From Cruorifilaria tuberocauda (lineage: Eukaryota > Nematoda > Chromadorea > Rhabditida > Onchocercidae), in assembly GCA_013365365.1 (NCBI GenBank), contig JABVXU010000518.1:1-37997 (forward strand): 37,997 nt of DNA. The letters run 5' to 3'. Each line of letters starts with the position of its first letter. Position 1 is the first letter of the stretch. The notes under the pieces are model-generated. The model saw only the letters and a list, made by a program, of their open reading frames with translations, ran no database searches and was not told the origin of the DNA. Positions 1 through 11,106 of the stretch are shown in pieces. A program made the position numbers and the translations under genes.

Positions 1-60
1 AACTACAACCACAACCACAACCACCAACCACAACCACCAACCACCACCATCATCATCAAC
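1..60. repeat. CAA/CCA-rich simple repeat at left edge
   Basis: The first 60 bases are an imperfect run of ACAACC/ACCACC units ending in CATCATCATCA. It is cut by the window edge, so its full length is unknown. No gene signal accompanies it. Confidence 0.8.
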
Positions 61-95
61 CTCGAGATTCTCTTTTCTCTCTCTCTCTCCCTTCC

Positions 96-430
96 CTGAG
101 AATCATCTCTCTCACCTTTACATTTTCATCATGAGAATCCCTTGCTCTTTCATTCCCTTGAATATTCCCTTCCTCTTCCCTTTTACCTCGAGAATCTTCT
201 CCTCTCCTCTTCCATCTTGAAATTTTTTACTTTTCCATTCTTCCATACCGAGAAAGAACATTCCGGGAATCTCCTTCTTTCCTCTTCCATCCCGAGACCA
301 GAAGATTTCTTCTCTCCGCTTCCATTCCGAGAATCTCTGCTGCTCTCTTCCGTTCCGGAAATCTCTTCTCTCTCATCTTCCATCCCGAGAATTCCTTCTC
401 TTCCCTTCCATCTCGAGAATCTATCTCGAA
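96..430. repeat. Degenerate pyrimidine-rich minisatellite, about 30-bp unit
   Basis: A diverged tandem array. Each unit carries a core like CCGAGAATCTC followed by a CT-rich run ending in CTTCCAT. At least seven cores are visible, near 187, 247, 264, 289, 327, 388 and 413. Spacing varies from about 17 to 60 bases because units have lost or gained pieces. Open frames on both strands across this block are by-products of the repeat. The strand asymmetry (C/T on +, A/G on -) is strong. Confidence 0.75.
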
Positions 431-2319
431 CAGTTTGTTGTTTCTTTTTCTGTTGTCATCAAAGTTGAGTGATATTCTTGTCCTCTTTTCTCGATTACTC
501 AATGATTTTTTTTTCCTTGTTGTTTAAATTCATTTTATTCCTTTTTTTTCAAAATGCAAAGATAAGAGTTTTTTTCCTTTTTTGAGCATACTGTAAATTA
601 CAGTAAATTTTGCCTTATACTGTATTGAATTACAGTAAATTTTACTTCATACTGTATTTTATGATGCGTTTCTGCTTTAGAAAGATAACAAATGATGCTT
701 TTTAACATTTCATAGTCTATTAATTATTGATCGAAAATTATCTATCTACTGAAAATTATTGATTACTTAATCGCTGATTTATCATTTATCACTAGTTTTT
801 ACATCGCTAAATGCTTAAGCGTTTTTCATGCGTAAAATGTAGAAAAATGGAATAAATGATCCATTTAATCCTTCTTCATTTTATAGCTATTAATTGAAAA
901 TATTTTTCAATTAACCATGAAATAACTGGTAGAAATATCCATTGAATATAATTTGTTCGCTAGCACACCTATCTTCGCGTACGTTCACGCACGTTCACGT
1001 ACGCTTACGCACACTTATAAATATACGTATGAACACAAACATATGCATACATTAATTAATTAATTACTTAGCTTAAAAATTAAAAATTCATAAAATTTTC
1101 CAACTAAGCCTCATGAATTTTACGAAAAAAAAATTTGTCAAAGCTGAATTTTCTTCTTTTTTTTCGTTCAAAAAAATTGTTGAAAATGAAAAATTCAATG
1201 ATACTTCTAAGGATTTATCATTCATTGTAAAATAAGACAATCAGAAGAAAATTAAATGCTCTCTTTTATTGCTATTTTAAAATTACAATTGATATTGGCA
1301 TTCAAGTATGAAAGTTAATTTTAAAAAGTATCAATCTAATATGATCAATATGAAATTTATTGAGATAACAGTTTGTTGAAATCAAATATTATCAGATGAA
1401 ATGAAATAGAATAATGATATCTTTCCTCAATCAATAAATTAGTAAAAATATTTCAGTTGCAATTTCTTTTTATGAATTATTGCTCAATGATTTCAGTTCG
1501 TTTTCTTTTTTCTTTTTTGTTTCTCAATTATTGAAATATGAAATTTGTCATTTTGTGTTATTAGTTTTCTTTTGAAATATTCATTGGTAGCAGGTGCCTT
1601 TTGTTTTTTGTTACCTAATGATAATAATTAGGTCATGTTTCAGATGTAACATAACATGTAATTATTCTTATTGATGATAATAAATTGATATCCAATCGTT
1701 AGAATTACTGAATATGATTTATTCAGGTTCTCGATTGATCCTTGAATTTATGAATTTCAATGTATGAACTGGTATTTAGATGAAGAAAAGAGAATTGTGA
1801 AGAATATTTTTTATCTGGAAATTTTCACTTTTGAAAGATAATATCTCTTTCTGATATTAAGTTTTTTGATTTCATGATCTCATCATACATTTTGTTGTCC
1901 TTAATCGAATAATGAAGTACTAAATTAATTATATAAGGTTTATTTTCTAGGAATTCATTTTCGTGTTGTCTGACAATTCAAAAATTTTGATAGCATTTTT
2001 TAAGCAAAAAAAAAGACTGTCGATTCAATATGTTTTCTTTATCATTTAACATGTAATTATGCTGAATTTGGATAAAAGTAAATAATTGCGATTAAATTAA
2101 TTAATTACTTTAATCCATATCATTATCAATTACTCAATTATTATCAACATTTCATAATTAAATTTGATTGAAAGTATATCCGTGAGGTAGTTTCAAAAAG
2201 TTCTCAACGAAAAATTTTAATCAGTAATAATTTTTATTATCATTCATTCGTTCATCTTATTCTTTTTTTTATCATTGAATTTCCTAATATTTAACTTTTA
2301 ATATTTGTTTATTTTTTCA
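431..2319. other. Non-coding AT-rich region upstream of the nlf-1 homologue
   Basis: About 1.9 kb with no credible exon on either strand. It holds a short palindromic repeat at 588-657 and a patch at 962-1045 with several ACGTTCACG-like words and alternating purine/pyrimidine. The promoter of the downstream gene probably lies here or just to the right, but no specific element could be assigned. Confidence 0.6.
588..657. repeat. TACTGTA/TACAGTA palindromic tandem repeat
   Basis: Two copies of a roughly 34-bp unit that pairs TACTGTA with TTACAGTAAATTTT. Because TACTGTA and TACAGTA are reverse complements, each unit can fold on itself. The copies differ at a few positions only. Confidence 0.65.
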
Positions 2320-2378
2320 GGTGATAAGATAAACAAATGGATCATTTCAATGGAAACATTATTACTTATATGTACTAG
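2311..2378 (+). promoter_or_regulatory. Strong splice acceptor and short upstream ORF in the nlf-1 leader region
   Basis: ATTTTTTCAG ends at 2320, an excellent nematode 3' splice site. An ATG at 2337 then opens a frame of only 13 residues, closed by TAG at 2376-2378. If this acceptor is used for trans-splicing or for a 5'UTR exon, the mRNA would carry a short upstream ORF ahead of the main start at 2844. A second acceptor nearer the ATG (2779) is an alternative. Which one is used cannot be told from the sequence. Confidence 0.4.
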
Positions 2379-2770
2379 CTAAAGTGGTACAGAATTTAAC
2401 TCCAGTCAACAATATTATTTACTGATTATTGAATTAAACTATATTATTTTATTACATCTAAAATTTTTACTTTTGCCTTTTTCTGCAATTTTTTTTTTAC
2501 TATTACAATTCATAAAATATTTACTATTATATTTTAGTAAATTTAAATTTATACAAATTATTGAATTTATAATATTACTAAAATTACTGTAAATTACTGT
2601 ATTATTACACATTCAGAGTAATAGCCAATACTCGTTAAACAATAAAATTATCCTAATAATAATCGAACAAATTATTACTGTACGAAATCAATTGTTGAAT
2701 TTACGACATATTTCTTTGATTCAACGATCCAACATAATAATAGCTATCAGCTTACCTGTATTAATAATCG

Positions 2771-2780
2771 CAATTTCAGC
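2771..2780 (+). promoter_or_regulatory. Candidate trans-splice acceptor for nlf-1 homologue
   Basis: CAATTTCAG ends at 2779, 64 bases before the ATG at 2844. It fits the nematode 3' splice consensus, and no coding exon is seen upstream, so it may receive a spliced leader. The resulting leader would contain the GC hairpin at 2820-2837. Confidence 0.45.
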
Positions 2781-2819
2781 GGCTATATTGCGAATTGTTT
2801 AAATGCGATAATATGTATA

Positions 2820-2837
2820 GGCGCGCGCAAGCGCGCC
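2820..2837 (+). other. GC-only stem-loop with GCAA tetraloop just before the nlf-1 start
   Basis: Seven perfectly paired G/C bases on each side (2820-2826 with 2831-2837) enclose the loop GCAA at 2827-2830. GCAA belongs to the stable GNRA tetraloop class. The hairpin ends six bases before the ATG at 2844, in a surrounding sequence that is overwhelmingly A/T. As RNA it would sit in the 5'UTR and could slow start-codon recognition; as DNA it is a short cruciform-capable palindrome. The structure is read directly from the sequence; a function is inference. Confidence 0.8.
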
Positions 2838-2843
2838 ATAAAA

Positions 2844-5800
2844 ATGCATGCCGGGAAAGAAAAAAAAGAAAGCAATAATAATCATAATCGTAATAGTACT
2901 GTTGCTGCAATCGATCATACAATAATTTCTATTGATGATGATAGTGGTGATGGTACTACTATTGCTGAAAATACTGTAAGAAATAATTTAAATACAATTA
3001 CATGCAGTACAATACAGTATGATAAGAAAGATAATTATTGTATTTGCTGGATAAAATTATTAAATAATTCTACTACTACTACTACTACTACTACAACTAC
3101 TGTAACTGATACTACTACTACAACAACTACTACTGATATTACTACTACTACTGCTTGTACTACAAGTGAAAACGCTTATTTTTCAATAAATAAACAAAAG
3201 CAAATAAATTTGAATAATTATCAGTGTTATCAGAATCAACAACAAAATTTCAACAATAGAAAAAGTGATAAAGTGATAATCGATTATAATAATCATTCAA
3301 TACAATCGGGTAAATATTTATTGATAAAAAAAAATGAACATTCATTATTGACCTTAAGGTCATATGAAAATAATTTATCAGGAAGAAAAGACGAGGAAGC
3401 AGAAGAAGAGGAGGAAAAAAACAATTGTTGTTATTGCTATAGTTGTTATTGTTATAGCAAACAACAAATTATTTGTCAATCATATTGTAATCTCAAGAAG
3501 CATACATCCACGCAACAATACAATACTACTGCCTCATCATCTTCATTATTATCATCATCATCATCATCATCACAATCACCATCACCATCACCATCACCAT
3601 TATCACCACTATCATCATCATCATCATCATCATCATCGTTATCAACATCATCATCTATTCGTTCACAAAATTTCACAACAAATCATCATCGCTATCAGCA
3701 ACGATCACGCTCTCATTTATATGCAAATTTAAAATTATTCATTTATTGGCATGCATTTTCATTGCTAGCTTGTTTTGCAGCAACAGGTTTATGTATGCGT
3801 GGAACAGTTAGCGAATCATTTTTAAATTTAAATGATAATATGAGGTATATGGAAGATGATGATATAACAAATATTCTACATCTAAAGCAATCATCAATTA
3901 GTACTACTAGTAGTACTATTATCACTACTACTACTACTACTACTACTACTATTACTGATAACTCAACATCTACTTATCTAAATCCATTCCTAAGGTATTC
4001 ACGTTCAATTTCGATGCGATTAGGATTATCATTAGATTCCATTTGTTATGTTTGGTCATCAGTTGCACCAAATGATTTGTGCAAATTATCACCTTGGCAA
4101 CGTTATCAATTCCTACGTAAAATTTTCATTTTTAATCATGATTGTTTGGAGGAAAATAATATTAAAGCATCACAATTATTCCGCCTTACACAGCAACAAA
4201 ATATCAAGAATGAAGCGGATTTACGAATGCATGCAAAATTTCTTCGTGCAAATATCGATGGACAAGCATGTATTATAGCTCCAGCAGGTGCTCAACAGTG
4301 CCTTTCTTGCTTTCAAAAGGTTTAATTAACTTATTTCCTCCTTTCTTTTTGCTATAGAAGTTTTTTTTTTCTTTGTAATTTTTTTGAAAGTAAGAAAAAA
4401 TTCTAGAAAATCTCTAATGCTTCAATATCATTTTATCAATATTTTGATAAAGTAAGATTTAAAGTTAAAATTTTTATCAATGCTTTGATAATAAGATTTG
4501 GATTTATCAATACTTTGATAGTAAGATTTGAATTAAAAAATTTTTTTAAAGACAATAAAATTCCTATCATTTGCTATTTTTTTTTCTGATAACGATAGGA
4601 TTTTTTTTCCACCATATCAGCTAAATGATGATAACGTTACTTTTAACTTCAATTTATCTTCTTGTTTCTAATTTTTATTTATACATTTTAAAGTTATATT
4701 ATTCTTTTTTTTCTTATATTACAAATCAATTGTTTATTTCGATCGTTTACCAGATTGTTCAATCGATTTTTAGTTTTACGAAATTTAATTATTTCTCTTA
4801 GCTAATAATAAATTAATGGATAAAATCACAAATCAATCAATACTGATCCTTGAAAGCTGTATACCTTTTTTAGTAGTTCGATTTCTTTTATTTTATATCG
4901 AAATGAGAGTTTTACATCATTTTTTTTCTTCCGTTGATCTTCAGATTAAAAATTATTGGAAACAATGAAATGAATATGATATCGTGATGATATTGATTTT
5001 TTTTGTTGATCTTTTTGATCATTTTCTTGTTCTTCAGATTGATCAAGGTTTAAAGGGAGTGGATAAAGCATATGAAAATTTTAACCTTACCTTACATCGA
5101 TTTGATTGTATGTTAGCTGTGGATACTGCTAGTGCAACAAGGCCTTTCTCACCTAATGGCTCTTGTACCGATTGCAAGGTTAGAAAAATTTTTTTGTATT
5201 GTACTGAAATAAGTTGAAATAATTTAAAAGTTCATTTTAAGCATGACCTACTATTATTTTATTCTGTATCAAGTATGAAAAAGAAAAAAGAAACTCTTCA
5301 ATGTGATATTACGAAAATAATCGATTGATTGATTGATCGCAATAATTCTCACCAAATTTACATTTCTCATCTCATCAGAAAAAAAACTTTTTTTTTACAA
5401 ACTTTGTTCCTTCATATCCGATTATTTTAATTTTAATTTTAATATCTCATTTAGAATTCTCGATCAAGTACCATTCACTCTCTCTATTCTTTTTTTTTTT
5501 TCTAATTCTGAGCATACATCTCAGATATTCTCGTGCTAAATTCTTCTTCTCCCAAAATAAAAAATAAAAAGCATTTCCACAATCTATCCCGTCCCCCGAG
5601 CAAAAGATATGAGATTTGACAAGGAATTTCTCAAAAAAATTTTTTTTTCTTCTTTCATCCATATATAAAGTCCTTCCTTTCTATGATTTGAAATTTCTTT
5701 GCACATTTTAAAAATTTAATGCAAAAAAAAAGAAATGGGGAATAGATAATGTGGCGCATGAAAAAGCATGAAAAATTTAATTCAAATTTAATGATTAAAT

Positions 5801-8800
5801 TTTTTTTCTTTTGATTCTAATAACTTTTCATTTAATTGTTAGCTTTTAACACTTTTGTATTTTTGTTTTTTTTTTCTTTATAGTAATTTTTTTTGCGGTA
5901 AATTTGTAGTAATAATTGTTTTGTAGTAAATTTGCAGTAGTTTTTTTTTATAGTAAATTTGTAATAATTTTCTTTTTTTCATCTTTCCTGTTTTTTACTT
6001 TCAAAATTTTTGACAAAAAAAAGTGAAAATTCATTTAAGTTCAGCATTCAAGTTCATTCAAGTTGCTCTGCCATTTTATTTGTTTCCATATATTCTTTTA
6101 TTTAATTTATTAAGTGATTTTAATTTTTGATTTCAATTACAATTAAATAATTTTAATATAATATTAAAATGTACACGTTTTCAATGTATTACTAAACATT
6201 TCGATGAAAAAAAATAATTATTTAATAATTAGTAGGAAAAAAGAATTCAAACAAAAAAAAAGTCATCTATAAAATTTTCTCATTGCTTTTTTTTTTTTAT
6301 AACTTATTTCGGTTTATATGTAAACAAGTTTGGTGCAAAAAAAAAATCCATTTTTCCTTTTTGCTTTCATCCTTTCAATTTCAATGTTTTCTAAACTTTC
6401 TACTATATAAATCGATTAAATTCAAATTAAAAATTTTTTTCTTTCAAAGAGATAAAAATTATTCGGAAAAGTTAGAGAAAAAAAGATAGATATAAGATGA
6501 ATGAAACAAAAAGATTTTCCTATCACAACGAATTATATTATCAAATTTGTTTAATTTAGGTAATTTAAATGTTTCATGGACAAATAATGTTAGAAAGGTT
6601 TTATTCGTTGAAAAATTACTGATAGGGATAACTTAATAGCAACGAAGAATTTGTTTAAGTACTGATAATTTTGATTGAGTAAGCTTTCTCCTGTTCTTTA
6701 GAATGATAAAACTCTTTTCCGGAGTAGTAAAATTAATTACCTTAATGTAAATAATGCTGTATAACATAAATTTTTCTATATTTCTGTATTTCTGTACTAT
6801 TCAAAGTATAACAAATCGTCTGGTTGTGCAGTAGATAAAGCTAGCTAGTACAATAAAGCATGAGATGATACAAGAGATAATCCAATGTTTAAGCAATATC
6901 ATAAACATCATGGAGAAAGAGAAAAATGATGTGAATTCGTTGAGTAATGATTTATCGATTATACAACAAAAGAGTAGAAAGACATTTCACACTAAGAATT
7001 CTCACAATATGTAGGATATCTTACGATTCTAGCATTTTTATATTATCAGATAATTTCAAATTTCTCGACAAACTGTATTGATCGATTCATATCGGAACGC
7101 TTGATATCGTTTCGGTCATAAGTTGATCGAATCGTATCGGAACGCTTGATATCGTTTCGGTCATGAGTTGATCGAATCGTATCGGAACGCTTGATATCGT
7201 TTCCGTCATAAGAAATTTTATGCATATTTTATCTTTTCCTGATCTTTGTTAGGAATAAATTAATTAATTAGATTGTGTTCGTTAAAAAAAAACAATAATT
7301 GCCCTAAGAAAGCAATCATTCTTCATTGATTAGAAACAATCTTACTGGAATGATAATTCAAAGTAATAATAGTAATGTTAATTTAAATTATCAAATTATC
7401 ACTACGAAAAAAACAAGATCCATGCAGTAGAAAATTCATTAAAAAGTTTTATTTAGTCTGATTGGATTATCTAAATAATTAGAAGATCAAGTTTCAAGAA
7501 ATGTCATCTAAAGAAACTTTAGATAATTAAAAGAGAAAAAAAATGAATTGATAAAAGTGAATGATTAATTTTCTAAAATTGATTAAACAATTGATAATGG
7601 TAATCTTAATTAGTTTTTATACCATCTAAATGAATAGCTATTAATGCCGTTAATAGTAAAGCTAGACTAAGGCAAGAAGTTTCATATCATATCTTAAATT
7701 GCTACTTTCTCTTTTAGCAAAGAGACATAATTAAACTTCTTCACTTGAGTAAATTAAACTTGTTTACGCTAAGATTAAAAGAAATTGAATGAAATTTGTG
7801 CTATATATTCTATTGTTTTTAGTAAAAATATATAATGAAATATTAAAAAAAATATATAAAATGATATAATGAGACTTATCATTTCTTAAAGAGAATTTCA
7901 ACAAACAAAATAAATAATGGAAAAGATAATAGTAATAATAATAATTAAAGATTACTATCTTTTATTATGAAAAAGAAAATAATCTCATGATACAATCTAT
8001 CTATCATAAACAGCACAATAATTTTAGTTTATTATCTTTTTTTTTTGCTTTATCTTTTTTATCATTATTTTTATTTATCTTTATTTTATCATTATCTTTA
8101 TTTTTATCATTATCTTTTCTTAGATTATCGCCATCATTTATATTTTAACCATCTTATCAGTATTAATGATTTGAGATAAAAGAGAAAATGATTATTTAAT
8201 TTACATCAGTTTGAGGAATGGACGTTATCAACGATCCAAAAATGATCAGTGATGGAAGATTCTGCTATTTATCACTTTTCATCTAATTTATCAGTACAAA
8301 TTTAGCATAGAACATTTTACTCATTACTTCTTCTGATACCACTTCTTGTTGATAAGCCTGAATTCAATTATTGATGACTTTCTTTCTCCGTTAAACTATT
8401 ATCAGCCGTTTCTACTACTTAGTAGTGCGCAATATTTAGGTTAAATTAAATTTTCAAATTCTTCCAATTGCCTTTGTCTCTCACTCTCTTCCTTCCTTCC
8501 TCTCTCTCTCTCTCCCTCTCTCTCTCTCTGTATTAATGATATCGAAAATTGGGAATTAGTAGCTTATTAAATAGCAACAAACGGATAGAGTATATACTTA
8601 GAATATTGATTGATTATTGATTGTTAGTATCGATTGATTACTAATCAATGCTTAATTGATTGGCCTACTAATATAAGATTATATAAAATGTTAACACTAA
8701 AATTATCATTTTCTGATTTTCCATATCATGGATTCATCTTTCGTTGTCGTTTAGTTCAGTTCAAATTCAAATTGAGAAAGTATAGTTTAATTCATATCAG

Positions 8801-11027
8801 TTCAAGAATATTATCCCCTATCAGTCTTATCTTATTTTCTTCTTTAAACAGTTAACAGCTTTTTTCATTTTCTTAGTTTTAGTAATAAAATAAACATTTT
8901 ATTTTGAATTTAATTTATCTTAAATTGAATTCAAACCTTATTTTGCTATTTTCATTGATACAAAATTATATTGGATGCTCTTAATTGTTACAAAAATATT
9001 TCGAAAAATGAATTACGATCATTTTATAAATGGTAAAATACTTTTTTGTTGTAAACTTCAAAATACAATAGCTATTGTTAAATTCCACTAAGAATTTTTT
9101 AAATCATCAAGATTATTAACTAATTATCGTGATTATCAATGATTAATAATGACAAATAACTAATTATCAAGATTATTAATGATTAATAATAACAAATAAC
9201 TAATTATCGTGATTATCAATGATTAATAATGACAAATAACTAATTATCAAGATTATTAATGATTAATAATAACAAACAACTAATTATCGTGATTATCAAT
9301 GATTAATAATGACAAGTAACTAATTATCACGATTATTAATGATTAAGTTATTAATAATTCAATCGTTTTCATTCATCAAGAGTTCGAGAATCATTCTCAT
9401 ATTTCAACTTTTTTTTCTGCTTCCAGATTTGGTATCGTAAATGGTTAATGGTACATTCATTAAATTTATGGTCCGTTCCACCATGCATAAATTGGTGCTA
9501 TTATGTTCAATTAGCTTGTCCACATCTTGCTACCAGTAAAGTTGTTGATTATGCTGGTCATCCAAGTTTCCAGTGTAGAGGTTATTACTTTTTTTTTCAA
9601 ATGAATTTAATAATATTAAAATTTTTTTTTTAAATATTTACTTTAAAGTTAATTGAAAATGATAAATTAAAAAATCTTTCCAATCAATGATTGGATATAA
9701 AATAAGAATGTTATTTTCAGATTTGCATATACCATCAGTTAATATTCCCGGTGATCTTGGTGATTTAATAAAATTAACAGCTATCACAGATTCCACAGAT
9801 TTAACATTAAAGAAGAAATCAATAATAGCATCTAAATGTGCATGTTTTCATCCTTGTGATTTAGAAGAGTTTGATAACGTAGTTGATAGTATCCGTACTG
9901 CTGAAAATAATCGTCCCAATAGCTATTCAAATACTATTCTTATGACAGATAATGAGGTAAGTAAGTTATCATGTTAAAAAAAGAAATTCAAATATAAAAA
10001 TGATTATGGAATTTTTTTTTTGAAAATTAATCCTTAATTTGTTGAGAAATTGTTTTCAAGTTAATTCTAATTAAAATTTAAATTAAGATTAATTTTTTTA
10101 AATCAAATAAATTTAAATTTAAATCGAATTATAAGCTGTTAATATGATTAAAATTAGAATAATAGGATATTATAAGGTTAATATTATATCTGATATAAGG
10201 TTTAATATAAATTGATATAAGATTATGTTTGATATAAGGTCAATATTATGTTTAATTGTTAAGTGATAAGTAAAATATCTGTTAGCTAAAAAATAAAACT
10301 ATCAATTTTTAATGAGTTTATTTGAAAATTGTTAAATTTTAATTGTAATTTTACTAAATACTAATTAGTTATATTTAAGATTACTTTTATATATTATAAA
10401 ATGTTATTTCTTTTTTTTTCTTGTTTCATTTTTTAGGAAGAAGACTTCTTTCCATCTGCACAATACTGTATGCTTAGGCGACATTACTGTAGTAGTATGG
10501 AGAATGAAATAGAAGAAGAACATCGTGCAATACGTCGAAGTTTAACTTTTACCGATGATATTTCAACGATTGAAGAAGAGAAGAAATCATATTATTTCAA
10601 TTTAAATAATAACTCTTTATTAAATTATCTAATTAATATTGTAAACATTTTTGTACGGTCACCGTATTCAGTTGAAACTACTGTACCTCATCATCAAAAT
10701 AGTGCCATTCAGAAAAATTTTACTGATTCAATTGGATATCCTTTACGATGGTGGACAAAACATCGAGCACGACGACGTTTACAATTTAATACAAAAAATT
10801 TAATTAACACTACTATTAATAGTACTATTAATACTACTACCGTTACTACTGTATCCACTACAGTAATCACGCCTACAGTACCACCAGTAACAATCAATTC
10901 TGCTATCAATTGGAATGGGATGAGGTGGAATATTTGTTCAGGAATTTCCATTTATACCTTCTATACCTTGTTTTTTTCTTTGTTATTGCTCAGAAGGCCG
11001 CCATTTATCATAGGTTTTTTAATATGA
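2844..11027 (+). CDS. nlf-1: NLF-1/FAM155-family NALCN channel auxiliary factor
   Basis: Homologue of NLF-1/FAM155 (NALF), an ER membrane protein that helps fold and deliver the sodium leak channel NALCN/NCA. Exons: 2844-4319, 5038-5178, 9427-9580, 9721-9956, 10437-11027, joining without stops into 865 residues. The family match lies in the Cys-rich domain, about residues 390-670: ICYVWSSVAPNDLCKLSPW, QQCLSCFQK, then ENFNLTLHRFDCM, GSCTDCK joined to IWYRKWL, and PPCINWCYYVQLACP. This follows the FAM155 order SC..C, FxxVLHxY, DCK.xYxxWLC and PC...C..VQ.RCP. A hydrophobic segment lies near residues 299-320 and another at 840-854. The first 290 residues are low-complexity, with poly-Thr near 77-110 and poly-Ser/Pro near 227-275, and poly-Thr recurs near 352-375. 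By recollection the relatives are roughly half this length. Start choice: first ATG in the exon; inner ATGs before the first membrane segment are possible. Confidence 0.85.
3060..3165. repeat. ACT trinucleotide tracts coding poly-Thr
   Basis: Runs of ACT/ACA codons inside exon 1 of the nlf-1 homologue encode almost uninterrupted threonine. Codon purity is high (long ACTACT runs), which points to recent slippage rather than selection for each residue. Confidence 0.85.
3532..3660. repeat. TCA trinucleotide tracts coding poly-Ser/Pro
   Basis: Long TCA runs with CCATCA interludes encode serine and Ser-Pro stretches of the nlf-1 homologue. The same bases read in other frames give poly-His (+) and poly-Asp (-) open frames, which are artefacts. 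Confidence 0.85.
3898..3962. repeat. Third trinucleotide tract (poly-Thr after the membrane segment)
   Basis: ACTACT repeats inside exon 1, on the far side of the first hydrophobic segment, encode a second Thr-rich linker before the Cys-rich domain of the nlf-1 homologue. Confidence 0.8.
4433..4535. repeat. Three TTATCAA...TTGATA hairpin repeats in nlf-1 intron 1
   Basis: Three copies of a 25 to 40-base unit, each holding TTATCAAT-NNTTTGATA and followed by GTAAGATTT or a close variant. Each copy is itself an inverted repeat. The rest of intron 1 (4320-5037) shows only A/T runs. Confidence 0.65.
7078..7212. repeat. 45-bp tandem repeat, three copies
   Basis: Copies at 7078-7122, 7123-7167 and 7168-7212 are nearly identical. 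Copy 1 differs from the others at two positions near its start; single changes mark the ends of copies 2 and 3. Each unit starts TTGATCGAATCGTATCGG and ends in GGTCATAAG or a close variant. The unit is richer in G/C and CpG than the intron around it. Confidence 0.92.
8477..8529. repeat. CT/CCTT microsatellite
   Basis: An almost pure run of CT, with short CCTT and CCCT interruptions, in nlf-1 intron 2. It is likely length-polymorphic. Confidence 0.85.
9118..9347. repeat. 40-bp units arranged as an 80-bp higher-order repeat
   Basis: Six units of 40 bp begin at 9121, 9161, 9201, 9241, 9281 and 9321; the last is partial. Type A has ATCGTGATTATCAATG and AATGACAA; type B has ATCAAGATTATTAATG and AATAACAA. 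They alternate A-B-A-B-A-B, so the true period is 80 bp. The sixth unit has CAC in place of CAA. The array stops about 80 bases before the acceptor of exon 3 (9427). Confidence 0.9.
10150..10260. repeat. GATATAAGGT-type short repeats in nlf-1 intron 4
   Basis: Several diverged copies of GATATAAGGTTAATATTATG within the intron between exons 4 and 5 (9957-10436). No other feature was seen in that intron. Confidence 0.5.
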
Positions 11028-11100
11028 TCTTTCTTTTAATCATTTATCTTTTTATATTTTAAATTTACATGAAATTTGATTATGAATTTTAAAAGTTCGA

Positions 11101-11106
11101 AATAAA
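11101..11106 (+). terminator. Polyadenylation signal AATAAA of nlf-1 homologue
   Basis: AATAAA lies 74 bases after the TGA at 11025-11027, a normal spacing for a nematode 3'UTR. A second AATAAA follows at 11154-11159 and may serve as an alternative. Confidence 0.6.

Larger units (their letters stand above)
5179..9426. other. 4.2-kb second intron of the nlf-1 homologue
   Basis: Long AT-rich intron between exons 2 and 3. It contains a 45-bp x3 repeat at 7078-7212, a TTATC/TTTATT-rich stretch at about 8030-8125, a CT microsatellite at 8477-8529 and a 40/80-bp array at 9118-9347. No nested gene was found on either strand; the open frames here are short and have no family resemblance. Confidence 0.7.

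Noticed and set aside
142..502. Overlapping open frames on both strands (66 to 108 residues) in the left-edge repeat
   Set aside because: They follow the minisatellite periodicity, have Ser/Leu-Pro or Arg/Glu-biased content and lack splice or family support.
3364..3732. Open frames coding poly-His (+) and poly-Asp (-) inside nlf-1 exon 1
   Set aside because: They are other-frame readings of the TCA repeat; the Ser-rich frame continues into the recognised Cys-rich domain.
7078..9347. CRISPR-like arrays
   Set aside because: Repeats are contiguous without unique spacers, in an intron of a eukaryotic gene.
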